NCBI GenBank assembly: GCA_023230925.1
Contig: JALNWK010000028.1
Location: 1-34,258, forward strand
Reading direction: 5' to 3'
Length of the DNA stretch: 34,258 nt
Origin: Limnochordia bacterium
GTDB lineage: Bacteria > Bacillota > Limnochordia > DUMW01
Below are positions 25,709 through 34,014 of this stretch, piece after piece (the stretch's first letter is position 1; each line of letters starts with the position of its first letter). Position numbers and translations under genes: made by a program. The notes beneath the pieces are model-generated. The model ran no database searches. It saw only the letters and a list, made by a program, of their open reading frames with translations, and had not been told where the DNA came from.

Positions 25709-26656
25709 GTGCGTTATCGGAGTGTCGGTAAGAGTGGTTTGAAGGTAAGCGAGATTGGGCTGGGCAGCTGGCTTACCTATGGTGGATATGTAGATGAGAC
25801 TACCGCGATGGACTGTATCCGCAAAGCCTATGAGCTAGGGATCAACTTCTTTGATACCGCTAATGTCTATCATCGAGGAGCGGCCGAGCAAATCCTTGGT
25901 AAGACTTTAAGACAGTTTCCCCGGGAATCCTATGTCCTTGCTACGAAAGTGTTCTTTCCTATGGGTGAGGGTCCCAATGACCGAGGACTGTCTCGCAAAC
26001 ATATCATGGAGCAGTGCCATGCTTCCTTGAAACGGTTGCGGACTGACTACATCGATCTTTACCAATGCCATCGCTACGACCCAGAAGTGCCTCTAGATGA
26101 AACCTTGCGCGCCTTAGATGACTTAGTCACCCAGGGCAAGGTACTTTATGTTGGCGTTAGTCAGTGGACCCCTGCGCAGATTACCAGTGCCCTTGGCATG
26201 GCCAAAACACTGAACCTGCATCCGATCATATCGAATCAGCCCTGCTATAACATGCTACAACGGGATATTGAATCTGAGATCGTACCTCTCTGTACCCAGG
26301 AAGGGATCGGCCAGATTGTCTACTCGCCCTTAGCACAAGGTGTCCTGACCGGGAAATACCGAAGGGGAAAGACTATTCCGACGAATTCCCGGGCCACGGA
26401 GGAGAATGCAAAACAATTTGTACAACGGGTACTGACAGAGGAAAACCTGCTCAAAGTAGAGAAGCTATCGGCATTGGCCGCACAATACGATCTAACCATG
26501 ATCGAGTTGGCCCTTGGATGGATCCTCCGCTTACCGATTATCAGTAGTGCCATTGTAGGAGCAAGAACCCCTGAACAGGTGGCGCAGAATGCAAAAGCCT
26601 CCGGCGTTGTTCTACCCGATGAATTACTAACACAACTGCAGACTATCTTGGACTAG
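25709..26656 (+). CDS. Aldo/keto reductase
   Basis: 315 aa, full length for the family. The catalytic tetrad is complete: D49 and Y54 in FFDTANVYHRG, K80 in ATKVFF and H121 in YQCHRYD. The order and spacing match the Kv-beta/YghZ-like branch of NADPH-dependent aldo/keto reductases, which reduce aldehydes, methylglyoxal or sugars. A late GARTPEQVAQN tract binds the nucleotide phosphate. GTG start follows CAGGGGGG by five bases. A TATAGT box (25683) and a TTGACA (25692) lie just upstream, but they are not correctly spaced as one promoter. The next gene follows after 18 bases, so the two may be co-transcribed. Confidence 0.92.
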   Translation: MRYRSVGKSGLKVSEIGLGSWLTYGGYVDETTAMDCIRKAYELGINFFDTANVYHRGAAEQILGKTLRQFPRESYVLATKVFFPMGEGPNDRGLSRKHIMEQCHASLKRLRTDYIDLYQCHRYDPEVPLDETLRALDDLVTQGKVLYVGVSQWTPAQITSALGMAKTLNLHPIISNQPCYNMLQRDIESEIVPLCTQEGIGQIVYSPLAQGVLTGKYRRGKTIPTNSRATEENAKQFVQRVLTEENLLKVEKLSALAAQYDLTMIELALGWILRLPIISSAIVGARTPEQVAQNAKASGVVLPDELLTQLQTILD

Positions 26657-26674
26657 GACAATTTCATAGGTGGG

Positions 26675-27736
26675 ATGATTCCGATGAATGCTGGGCAAAA
26701 ACCGAAGACAAACAAAAGACTTTGGCTAGCCTTGTTCAAGGCGGCGGATGATTACTTTACCCAAAGGCCTTGGCAGTATTTTGACGATACCCATCTGTTT
26801 GGTGTGCAAGACCCGAAAACTAAAGGGATCAACTACTGTTGTATCCTCGGTGCCGCCGAGAACACCTTCGGTTTGATTATCTATCGGGGGGAAAAGCCCC
26901 TGGAGCAACACCAAATGCTTCTGGATAACACCCCGGGGTCAGAAGAGTCTACCCACGTTTTATTAAAAATGAATGCCATTATTGCCGTTTTGTCCACCCA
27001 TGAATTCCTCACCCCAGAGGACATAGCGATTCTTGAGCAGATCGGACTGAATCCTTGGGAACGGGACGCATGGCCCCAATTCCGTAGCCATGTACCTGGA
27101 AGCCCGCCCATCACACTTGACCATGAAGAGATCATTCTGCTGACCCATATCCTTACTCAGACACTGGATATCGTGCTTAAAAACAAGGATAAACCCTGTC
27201 GGTTTGCGTATAACGGCATCTATGGAACGTACTTCGTACGTATGGCCCAAACCCTCAACAATCGCCTAACATGGTCCGATGAGTGGGTCACATCTCCGCT
27301 AGCTGCAGACTGTAGTGCGCCATCTTTCAGATTCAAGAATACTCCTCGAGCCCGTCGGCTCAGGAGCCTCCCCTGTAAGACAAATTCCTGTTTCTGTGTC
27401 GACCTACGGTGGATAACATCCTGTTGTATTTCTACGGACCGAGGACGACCAATCTTTCCTCAGATATTCGTGATCATGAACGCAGATACGGGAAAAGCGG
27501 TGAACTTTGAGCTTCTGGCGGATCACAACAACGAAGAACCTATCGAAGCAAGATTCGTTACCACCCTTGAGGAAGTGGGGTTTATTCCCGAACACATTTT
27601 CACCACAAGCAGTAAGGTACAAGATATAATCGCACCTTTGATCGCTGGCACTGGTTGCCGGGTGCGACGGGTCGGTATGTTACCGTTAGTCGATGATTTT
27701 ATGCAAGGCCTTGATCAGTTTATGCAGCGGAAATAA
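26675..27736 (+). CDS. Conserved protein of unknown function, possibly frameshifted inside
   Basis: 353 aa, soluble. The start (LALFKAADDYF, WQYFDDTHLFGVQDP, CCILGAAENTFGLIIYRG) and the late tract GRPIFPQIFVIMNADTGKAV resemble an uncharacterised bacterial family I recall as DUF6930/DUF7309; its role is unknown. Between about residues 205 and 250 the translation turns rich in Cys, Ser and Arg (for example CKTNSCFCVDLRWITSCC), unlike both flanks. Other frames of the same bases give a more hydrophobic, protein-like text (for example TVDNILLYFYGP), so two compensating indels are possible. ATG 26684 is an alternative start. It probably shares a transcript with the aldo/keto reductase and converges on the flippase gene with a 15-base gap. 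Confidence 0.6.
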   Translation: MIPMNAGQKPKTNKRLWLALFKAADDYFTQRPWQYFDDTHLFGVQDPKTKGINYCCILGAAENTFGLIIYRGEKPLEQHQMLLDNTPGSEESTHVLLKMNAIIAVLSTHEFLTPEDIAILEQIGLNPWERDAWPQFRSHVPGSPPITLDHEEIILLTHILTQTLDIVLKNKDKPCRFAYNGIYGTYFVRMAQTLNNRLTWSDEWVTSPLAADCSAPSFRFKNTPRARRLRSLPCKTNSCFCVDLRWITSCCISTDRGRPIFPQIFVIMNADTGKAVNFELLADHNNEEPIEARFVTTLEEVGFIPEHIFTTSSKVQDIIAPLIAGTGCRVRRVGMLPLVDDFMQGLDQFMQRK

Positions 27737-27751
27737 GACGAACACTATTCT

Positions 27752-29143
27752 TCATGCCTTTTCCTCAACCGTTTGGTTGCGGGACAAGGTCCTTCGTTCG
27801 GTAGCATGATGCCAGATTACCAGGCTCTCCACAATTTCCCCACTGGTAAAGGCAATGGCTCCAGCTAAGGCCGGATGCACCGATAGAGCCAGACTAAGCA
27901 CTAAGGCCCCAACAACTGCTGCTAGGTTTGCCGTCTTTGCCCGTCCAATGATCCCTGTACTACGATTTCTCATGATCATGCCCCAATAAAACTCTCGCCA
28001 GGCACAGGCAATGGGGAAGAAGGCAAACACACCCAAGACCCCTCGGGCTATCTTCGTTACCTCAGGAGACACACCAATTATCTCACCAATTACCCAATCA
28101 CCTACAGGTGTTTGGGATAGCAGCACAGTCACTAGGGTAAACAAAACACCTACAAACAAACAGAAGCGACGGACAACACCATTTTCATCGGCACCGTATA
28201 CCAATACACACTGATGCAAAGAACGAATAGGACCGGTGATAATCGTCATCAAACCTAAAGCAACACCATATCCCGCCAGGTGTTCCATAGGAGATAGGGA
28301 GAACCTTGAGATACCGGCCTGGATCACCGACGGAATCAAAGCTGCTAAAACACTCATAATCCCCAAGGGAATGAAAAAGGAACGCACCAGACCCATAGAC
28401 AGATTGCTGTTTTCCTTCGATGGAAGGGTTGCTACAGCTCGATCCAAGGAACCAAAGGAACATACAACATAGCTGACGATAACCACCAGCTCAAGGCCGA
28501 TCCCAGCCACCCACACTAAGCTTCCCGCAACGATCCCAGGGAAGAACTGGCCAGCAACCACCCATGATAGGAATAAGGATATCAAGATCACCCGTAGACC
28601 CGTTGCAACGGCCATAATACCGGTTCGGGCCAATCCAACGGCCATACCCTGGTAAGAGTTGCGCAAGGTCTCGACCAAAGGAAGAAAGGCTACAATTCTC
28701 ATGGCACGGTAGGCAAGTTCAAGCTGGGTTTGGCTTTGAATCTTAAAGACCTGCTGCAACACAAATCCCCCCAAAGGAGTATAACCCAGCAGCATTAGTA
28801 ATGAGGAAATAAGTAAAACCACTGACCAGTTAAACTTACGAATCAAACGATAACTATCCTTATCATCTACAAAGGCTAAGAACACCTGTGTAGACATTAA
28901 CTCCGGCGCTTTCACCACATTTGTCAAAGACTTGACGATGCCGAAAACAGCCAAGTTAGTCTCCGGATTAGGTAAGCGAGCCAATGCTCCATCGACAATA
29001 GAGTGAGTGGAAGCAATCAAAAAGGGAGTCGCTCCCAACGGCAGGAAAAACCGCAACAGCTCGAGAAAAGTGATTTTGACCGCGTTCAAGATGTATCCCT
29101 TTCCAAAACGTGCAGATGCCCACGAATTCACCGTGTTCAACAT
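27752..29143 (-). CDS. MATE-like multidrug/lipid flippase
   Basis: About 463 aa with 12 or so hydrophobic helices in two similar halves. Parallel tracts, LRNSYQGMAVG in the first half and WREFYWGMIMRN in the second, show the internal duplication seen in MATE/MVF-type MOP flippases. The function could be export of lipids, polysaccharides or drugs. The ATG at 29143 has no clear ribosome site. TTG 29089, with AAAGGGA six bases before it, is a good alternative and begins at the first helix. The remnant at 1650-2760 belongs to the same family. It is monocistronic and convergent with the unknown gene before it. Confidence 0.75.
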   Translation of the reverse strand: MLNTVNSWASARFGKGYILNAVKITFLELLRFFLPLGATPFLIASTHSIVDGALARLPNPETNLAVFGIVKSLTNVVKAPELMSTQVFLAFVDDKDSYRLIRKFNWSVVLLISSLLMLLGYTPLGGFVLQQVFKIQSQTQLELAYRAMRIVAFLPLVETLRNSYQGMAVGLARTGIMAVATGLRVILISLFLSWVVAGQFFPGIVAGSLVWVAGIGLELVVIVSYVVCSFGSLDRAVATLPSKENSNLSMGLVRSFFIPLGIMSVLAALIPSVIQAGISRFSLSPMEHLAGYGVALGLMTIITGPIRSLHQCVLVYGADENGVVRRFCLFVGVLFTLVTVLLSQTPVGDWVIGEIIGVSPEVTKIARGVLGVFAFFPIACAWREFYWGMIMRNRSTGIIGRAKTANLAAVVGALVLSLALSVHPALAGAIAFTSGEIVESLVIWHHATERRTLSRNQTVEEKA

Positions 29144-29494
29144 ACACACAGTCTTCGTGTGATCGGTGCAAGCGTTATTCTAGCAAGGCTTTGTTCCTAA
29201 TGGGAACTGTTTCATTGGAAAACTTTGATCGTAGAAGATATACCGCTAATTTATGCAACCTGGCGGCGATTAGGAAGTGCCTTCGTCAAGTAGTGTAGAC
29301 CACTGGTCACTTCTTGTCAAGAAGCGACAGAAGCGGCAATTGTCCTATGGCTAGGCTATGTAACCACCACCAGACCTGTTGCAATGAAAGAGCGGTAGAT
29401 CTACACAAAGCTCTGAGCCCTTAACCGGATAAGGTAACCAGAGTAAAAGAATAGTAGTATAATTAAGTGGGCTCTAAAAACTGTGGGGAAGGTC
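29144..29494. other. Long intergenic region with several palindromes
   Basis: No gene is evident. Visible symmetrical sites are GTTCC-TAATG-GGAAC (29193-29207), GACCACTGGTC (29298-29308) and CTTCTTG-T-CAAGAAG (29310-29324), the first within 65 bases of the flippase start. A perfect TATAAT (29458-29463) with a poor -35 may be another promoter toward the pilin gene. Confidence 0.4.
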
Positions 29495-29524
29495 TTGTCC
29501 ACGCCAAGACAGATATGATACAAT
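29495..29524 (+). promoter_or_regulatory. Candidate promoter of pilin leader or small RNA
   Basis: TTGTCC (29495-29500, 4/6) and TACAAT (29519-29524, 5/6) are 18 bases apart. Transcription would begin near 29531, about 220 bases before the pilin start and 100 before the terminator-like hairpin. Confidence 0.45.
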
Positions 29525-29530
29525 TGAACC

Positions 29531-29655
29531 TGTATAAGCCAGGAAAAAACTGTTATTCAATCCTACCTTCGGAAGCGATGAACCCTGATTGTATGTGGTC
29601 ACTTAAGATCAGGTTGAGCTAGTAGTGAAACCGGCCGAGGTCTCGGTCGGTTTTT
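29531..29655 (+). ncRNA. Candidate structured leader or small RNA
   Basis: Between the candidate promoter and the terminator lies about 125 bases with stems of its own, including AACCCTGAT / GATCAGGTT (29581-29614). No open frame of note is present. Either it is a free small RNA, or a leader whose terminator controls the pilin gene. It does not match the class I or II cyclic di-GMP riboswitch or any other family I could recall. Confidence 0.35.
29628..29655 (+). terminator. Rho-independent terminator before the pilin gene
   Basis: AAACCGGCCGA / TCGGTCGGTTT forms an 11-pair stem (one G-T) with a GGTC loop, followed by a T-run (GGTTTTTC). It lies about 97 bases before the pilin ATG, where it could end a small RNA or act as an attenuator. 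Confidence 0.75.
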
Positions 29656-29751
29656 CTGATCGTTCAGTGTGTAAGAAAGGGGGGTATTATCCTCAAGAAA
29701 CATTCAGAGGTTAATAACAATATACCAGAAAGCACAAGGGAGGAATCATTT

Positions 29752-30216
29752 ATGTTCAAACTTTTCCGCTCAAAGGGTGAAGACGGATTCACCATTGCTG
29801 AACTATTAATCGTCATCGTTGTATTGGGCATTCTCGCCGCTATTGCTATTCCCAGTTATACGGGACTCCAAAAGCGTGCACGCATTGCAGCACTTGAAAG
29901 TAGCGGCCGAGCAATCGCATTGGGACTGGAGATGTACAAAGCATTCGAAGGGGACGGCAAGTATCCAGTATCACTAGCTTTTGACGACACAGAGACAGTC
30001 CTTGAGGAGTACATTGAAAACTACGCGGAGATAATTGCTATCATCGACGATACAGAAGAGAATAGCAAATCAACATACAAGCCTAGCGATGACAAACTTA
30101 GCTATACAATGCACCTTACGCATAGGCAGGATGAAAACGCTCAGATCTGGGTCAAAAACGGTACGGTATATACCCAGGATCCGGATTCGACAGAGGGCAA
30201 TCAGAGTCTTAAGTAA
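29752..30216 (+). CDS. Type IV pilin-like protein
   Basis: 154 aa. A 12-residue leader ends at G12, and prepilin peptidase would cut before F13. The mature start FTIAELLIVIVVLGILAAIA has the family Glu at position 5 and the single N-terminal helix. The rest is an acidic globular domain of about 110 residues. No cysteine pair is seen. It could be a major pilin or a type II secretion pseudopilin. AGGGAGG precedes the ATG by eight bases. No assembly ATPase, PilC or peptidase gene is next to it, so it is an orphan here. The long leader with a terminator suggests regulated expression. Confidence 0.9.
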   Translation: MFKLFRSKGEDGFTIAELLIVIVVLGILAAIAIPSYTGLQKRARIAALESSGRAIALGLEMYKAFEGDGKYPVSLAFDDTETVLEEYIENYAEIIAIIDDTEENSKSTYKPSDDKLSYTMHLTHRQDENAQIWVKNGTVYTQDPDSTEGNQSLK

Positions 30217-30243
30217 CACAGCATAATCTGGTGTTTACTTGTT

Positions 30244-30274
30244 CTTCAACCTAGCCAGCTTGGCTAGGTTGAAG
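30244..30274. terminator. Hairpin between the convergent pilin and AraC genes
   Basis: A perfect 14-bp stem (CTTCAACCTAGCCA / TGGCTAGGTTGAAG) with a 3-base loop lies 28 bases after the pilin stop and 34 bases beyond the end of the minus-strand regulator gene. T-tracts are weak on both sides, but position and strength suit a shared terminator. Confidence 0.6.
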
Positions 30275-30307
30275 AGCCTAGCACCTACTTACTCTACATA
30301 ACTATCC

Positions 30308-31156
30308 CTACATTGACCGTTTTCGAAACTGTAGCGGTGTCATTTCCTCGTACTTCCGGAACATCCTGATGAAGTGACTGGAACTACTAAACCCAACCCG
30401 ATAAGCTATTTCCTCCACTGGCAAGTCTGTATGTTGCAGCAGTGTCTTACCCCGGGTGAGCCGGTAGTTCAGTAGATACTCATAGGGACTAAATCCGGTA
30501 TGTTTCTTGAAGGTACGGGATAGGTGATACTTGCTGACCCCTACACTCCGAGCGATATTGTCCAGATTCAGCGGTTTATTATATTCATTCTCTAGTTTTT
30601 TAATTACGGTCTCAACAAGGGGAGGCAGAGCGCTACCATCGTCGTCAATGAAGGTCCTAAGTAGCAGCTCGGTAAGTATTTGGACGATTAGGCAGGACCC
30701 TTGTATATCCAAGCGGGGATCCCTGGCGTTAAGTAGGGTATGAATCGATCTGATGTTTGTCGGTATAACGCTGGATTGTGGCGCGTAAAATAATGGACCG
30801 AGCGTTTGGTAGATCCGCTCGATGTATCCAGCACTTTCACTGCCATTGAAATGCACCCAAAGGATCTCCCATAGCTCTTTGGTATCCGTATAATAGACCT
30901 GCTCATCCATGCAGTTGATTAAAAACCCATACCCCTCTGTAAGAGTATAGGAGCTACCCCGGTATTCCAGATAACCCTTGCCCTTTAGGGTGTAAACCAA
31001 GAGCATACTATTTAGATCTTGCCTTTTTGTACGATACTTAGTATCAGTCCAAAAATGTCCGCCAGCTTCCACATAGTAGAAGAGTGATCGGGCTACCCCT
31101 GCGGCAGTATGATAGGCACTCCAGGACCTATCTTGCACATAGACCACATTTCCCAT
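30308..31156 (-). CDS. AraC-family transcriptional regulator
   Basis: 282 aa. An N-terminal cupin-like sensor domain (about 20-165) is followed by the double helix-turn-helix DNA-binding domain (about 185-282): LDNIARSVGVSKYHLSRTFKK and VEEIAYRVGFSSSSHFIRMFRKY, then the PLQFRKR end. Such regulators usually activate sugar-use genes on binding a sugar. It is divergent from the UroD-family gene with about 125 bases between the starts, so it probably controls that gene and perhaps others elsewhere. GGGGGTTG lies just before the ATG. Confidence 0.9.
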   Translation of the reverse strand: MGNVVYVQDRSWSAYHTAAGVARSLFYYVEAGGHFWTDTKYRTKRQDLNSMLLVYTLKGKGYLEYRGSSYTLTEGYGFLINCMDEQVYYTDTKELWEILWVHFNGSESAGYIERIYQTLGPLFYAPQSSVIPTNIRSIHTLLNARDPRLDIQGSCLIVQILTELLLRTFIDDDGSALPPLVETVIKKLENEYNKPLNLDNIARSVGVSKYHLSRTFKKHTGFSPYEYLLNYRLTRGKTLLQHTDLPVEEIAYRVGFSSSSHFIRMFRKYEEMTPLQFRKRSM

Positions 31157-31281
31157 CTTACAACCCCCAGCAAGATCTGTATATTTTTTCGCAAGTTGTC
31201 CTAATGAAACCGGATTGTTAACGTAGTATAATTATATCATGATTATGCTATTTCGTGCATCTTGCATCGGGAGGTTTCATC
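31157..31281. promoter_or_regulatory. Divergent control region of araC-like and UroD-like genes
   Basis: A perfect TATAAT (31227-31232) lies about 50 bases before the UroD-family start, with no good -35 box at 17 bases, as is common for activator-dependent promoters. No promoter for the AraC gene is clear. Confidence 0.45.
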
Positions 31282-32403
31282 ATGTCCATCACACCATGTC
31301 GCGATAAATGGAAGGGTACCATGACAGACCGGGAGCGGTTTAATAACCAGATGCACTACAAGCCCGTTGACCGCACTTTCAATATGGAATTCGGTTATTG
31401 GGACGACAACTTCCGGGAATGGGACATCTTTCGAGATAACAACATCACGCACAATGCAGCAGCAGATCTCTTTTTCAATTTTGATCGCATCGAAATGGTC
31501 GGTGGTAACATCTGGCTTTCACCAGGCTTTGCTAATGAGCTCATTAGAGAGACGCCGACCACCAAAATCATGATTAACGGGGACGGACTACTAGTGGAGG
31601 TTCCCAAGCAGGGCAGAGAAACGATTCCTAGATTCATTGGCTCTTCTATCGAGACCCCAGATGATTGGAAGAAGGTTAAGGAAGAGCGGTTCCGCCGGGA
31701 TGATCCTGCCAGGAAAGTAGATATCGAAGCCTTAAAGAAGAGGCATCCCGAAGACCGAGACTATCCTTTGGGGGTCTGGTGTGGATCAATGATTGGCAAA
31801 ATCAGGGACATGCTTACCGTCGAAGGATTGGCCTATGCCTGTTACGACTATCCTGATATGGTTGAGGATATGGTTGAGACCGCCGGCTTGTTGGTAGAAG
31901 ACTTCCTAGACCAAGTGCTACCCCACATAGACTTTGACTATGCCGGGGGTTGGGAGGATATCTGTTTTAGCCATGGCCCCTTGGTTTCCTTGGATTTCTT
32001 CAAGAATATAGTAGTACCTCGCTACGAAAGAATCAACAAGAAACTCAAGCAATACAGTATTGATATCTGGTACGTGGACTGTGACGGGGACGTCAGGCCT
32101 ATTCTGCCATACATGCTACAATCGGGCATTAACTGTCTCTTCCCCTTTGAGGTAAACAGCTGCAGCCATCCCAAGGAGCTCTTTGACGAATATGGGAAGG
32201 ACCTACGGATCATGGGTGGTTTCGATAAGATTCAGCTGATCAAGGGCAAAGAGGCAATCAAGAAATACATGGAATCCCTGGTCCCTCTTGTGGAAAGGGG
32301 AGGATATATTCCTTTCTGCGATCACCGTTGTCCTCCGGATGTTACACCGGAGAATTACCTATACTACCTGGACCTAAAAGAGCAGATGTTTGGCATGAAA
32401 TAA
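31282..32403 (+). CDS. Uroporphyrinogen decarboxylase (URO-D)-family protein
   Basis: 373 aa with the URO-D TIM-barrel family features: TMTDRERFNNQMHYKPVDRT at the start, WYVDCDGDVRPILPYML in the middle and CDHRCPPDVTPENYLYYL near the end. It lacks the surrounding haem genes of a true HemE, and this tail is typical of divergent members of unknown substrate. Some URO-D relatives are corrinoid methyltransferases, but no corrinoid protein is close. Divergence from an AraC regulator suggests a carbon-use role; this is inference. In-frame codons upstream start at 31255, but GGGAGG lies seven bases before ATG 31282. It ends with a good terminator. Confidence 0.82.
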   Translation: MSITPCRDKWKGTMTDRERFNNQMHYKPVDRTFNMEFGYWDDNFREWDIFRDNNITHNAAADLFFNFDRIEMVGGNIWLSPGFANELIRETPTTKIMINGDGLLVEVPKQGRETIPRFIGSSIETPDDWKKVKEERFRRDDPARKVDIEALKKRHPEDRDYPLGVWCGSMIGKIRDMLTVEGLAYACYDYPDMVEDMVETAGLLVEDFLDQVLPHIDFDYAGGWEDICFSHGPLVSLDFFKNIVVPRYERINKKLKQYSIDIWYVDCDGDVRPILPYMLQSGINCLFPFEVNSCSHPKELFDEYGKDLRIMGGFDKIQLIKGKEAIKKYMESLVPLVERGGYIPFCDHRCPPDVTPENYLYYLDLKEQMFGMK

Positions 32404-32413
32404 TCTGCTATAC

Positions 32414-32445
32414 AAAAGGCTCGGTGCATCATCACCGGGCCTTTT
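32414..32445 (+). terminator. Rho-independent terminator after the UroD-family gene
   Basis: A 13-pair stem (AAAAGGCTCGGTG / CACCGGGCCTTTT, one T-G pair) with a 6-base loop starts 10 bases after the stop codon. The T-run is part of the stem; the A-run on the left makes it usable on the other strand too. Confidence 0.75.
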
Positions 32446-32600
32446 GCCTACTCTAGAACTCTCCTCCGCAAATAGCCTTTTCCCTTTTGTCGCAAAACAA
32501 TAGAACTCCGCAAACCGTGCGTTAGATCTATCTTGACTTAGTGTACTCAATCGAAGGTTGTTTGGCTCAAATAGTGTTTTTCTTGCATTAATAAACAAAG
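32446..32600. other. Non-coding stretch before the signalling module
   Basis: Nothing recognised: AT-rich with no convincing frame, RNA or repeat. The promoter of the next genes follows. Confidence 0.4.
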
Positions 32601-32629
32601 TTGCACAAACCAATCAGAACCGGTATAGT
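32601..32629 (+). promoter_or_regulatory. SigA-type promoter of the CBS-GGDEF module
   Basis: TTGCAC (32601-32606, 4/6) and TATAGT (32624-32629, 5/6) are 17 bases apart. The leader to the first start would be about 170 bases long, with no recognised structure. Confidence 0.6.
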
Positions 32630-32806
32630 AGAATTAAATTAAATTACATCGTGCCCAGGAATTGGTACTATGTGTAGTAATACAACGGCGCATGTGGTAC
32701 TGATTATCTCAAGCAACTTCAGAGGTTCGAGTTCAATTAAGTTAGCACTGGAACGTCTAGTAGCAGTATATATATGTTTCTTCAAACAAAGAGAGGTATG
32801 TTACGT

Positions 32807-33157
32807 ATGAATAAGAGTTCAGGGTACTCCAAACGAGCCGAGATTAACATGCGCTTCTCCGAATTTGAGATGCCGCCGATGCAGGATGTCTTGATTGTCG
32901 GAAGAAAGGCACCAATTGGGCCCGAAGCGGCGCGTAGAATGGTAGATATTCTATCACCGGATCAATACGTGATCGAGCGATTTGATCATCCGATAATCGA
33001 GGCCCTAGTTATAAAGAAATCACTATTGAACCTACTTCCGAAGGAGAAGCTGGTATCAACCATTCTAGATGAAGGGAGTCGACTTGCTGACGAAAAAACA
33101 ATCATCAAAGCCCAGATGAGTATCACTCTGCAAATCAGCAAGTCCATTGAGCTATGA
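32807..33157 (+). CDS. Unknown 116-aa protein coupled to the GGDEF gene
   Basis: I do not recognise this family. The protein is soluble, with an N-terminal polar part (NKSSGYSKRAEINMRFSEF), a DVLIVGRKAPIGPEAARRMV segment and an alternating hydrophobic end (MSITLQISKSIEL) suggestive of a small alpha/beta fold. No cysteine and no catalytic motif are present. ATG 32807 is preferred over ATG 32774 because GAGAGGT lies nine bases before it. Its stop overlaps the next start (ATGA), which implies a tight functional link with the CBS-GGDEF protein, perhaps as its partner or regulator. Confidence 0.7.
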   Translation: MNKSSGYSKRAEINMRFSEFEMPPMQDVLIVGRKAPIGPEAARRMVDILSPDQYVIERFDHPIIEALVIKKSLLNLLPKEKLVSTILDEGSRLADEKTIIKAQMSITLQISKSIEL

Positions 33158-34014
33158 TCAAACGTGTTAGCCAAATTATGCGAACTGATTTCGAAAGACT
33201 CAACCTCCTTGATAGTGTTCAAAAGGCCATTGAGCTTTCGTTAAATAGGAAACAGGACTACTTTCCGGTATTGGATCAAGGTGCTCCTATCGGTGTTGTA
33301 ACCTACAAGGAGCTGTTGGATGCACACCCGAATAGGATCATTGCCGATACATCAGTAAAACGCTACCCAACGCTATCATTACGGGAGTCCATCTGGGGTG
33401 CTCAGAATGTCTTCGATCATTGTGATGCCGGTGCCCTGTTGGTAATGGACGAGCAAGAACTGGTGGGAATGCTAGAAAGAAACGTCCTCGCTACAGAGAT
33501 TAGTACATATTTTGATCCCCTTACCGGCCTGTATAATAGCAGTTATCTGTACTCTAGTGCTGAGACTCTGATCAGAAAAGGACAGGAGATCTCCATAGTT
33601 TTCATCGACGTGGACAATTTCGGACAAATTAACAAGGGCTATGGTCATACAGTAGGTGATAATGTCTTAAAGGAGATGGCCCAGACGTTAAAACATAGTA
33701 TACCTAGGGATGCCTACCTATGCAGATACGGTGGTGATGAATTCGCGGTGGTAACTACCTACGATGAAGCAACCTGCAAGCGATTCTGCATGCATCTGCA
33801 AAGACGGATTTCATCCATCGCCTACTCAAGGGAGGTACAGGTCAGTGTGGCGGTTGGAGTCTCGGGCGGACGAAGGGGACAGGTAAGTCTGGATAATCCC
33901 GTCTCGGCCATCTGCAATCTGATTAACCTAGCCAGTTTAGCTTCAACAAAGGCCAAGGACACCAAAGACAAACTGTGCATAGAAGGCTACATTGACTTGG
34001 ATAGTATTGCTTGA
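33154..34014 (+). CDS. CBS-pair and GGDEF diguanylate cyclase
   Basis: 286 aa. Residues 1-118 form two CBS motifs (IMRTDFERLNLLDSVQKAI; then a second ending in VMDEQELVGMLERN), which bind adenine nucleotides or similar ligands. A GGDEF domain follows (about 119-286) with FDPLTGLYN and an intact RYGGDEF (GGDEF at 193-197), so it should make cyclic di-GMP from GTP. The usual inhibitory RXXD site, five residues before GGDEF, is absent, so product inhibition through it is unlikely. No membrane segments. CBS before GGDEF suggests that energy state or a nucleotide sets cyclase activity. Confidence 0.9.
   Translation: MIKRVSQIMRTDFERLNLLDSVQKAIELSLNRKQDYFPVLDQGAPIGVVTYKELLDAHPNRIIADTSVKRYPTLSLRESIWGAQNVFDHCDAGALLVMDEQELVGMLERNVLATEISTYFDPLTGLYNSSYLYSSAETLIRKGQEISIVFIDVDNFGQINKGYGHTVGDNVLKEMAQTLKHSIPRDAYLCRYGGDEFAVVTTYDEATCKRFCMHLQRRISSIAYSREVQVSVAVGVSGGRRGQVSLDNPVSAICNLINLASLASTKAKDTKDKLCIEGYIDLDSIA

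Noticed and set aside
29531..29655. Cyclic di-GMP riboswitch ahead of the pilin gene
   Set aside because: Such riboswitches often precede pilin genes, but the conserved GCAAACC/ACGCAAAG-type motifs of class I and the class II core are absent.
31282..32403. True haem-pathway HemE
   Set aside because: No other haem genes are near, and the sequence carries the tail of divergent URO-D relatives rather than clear HemE motifs.
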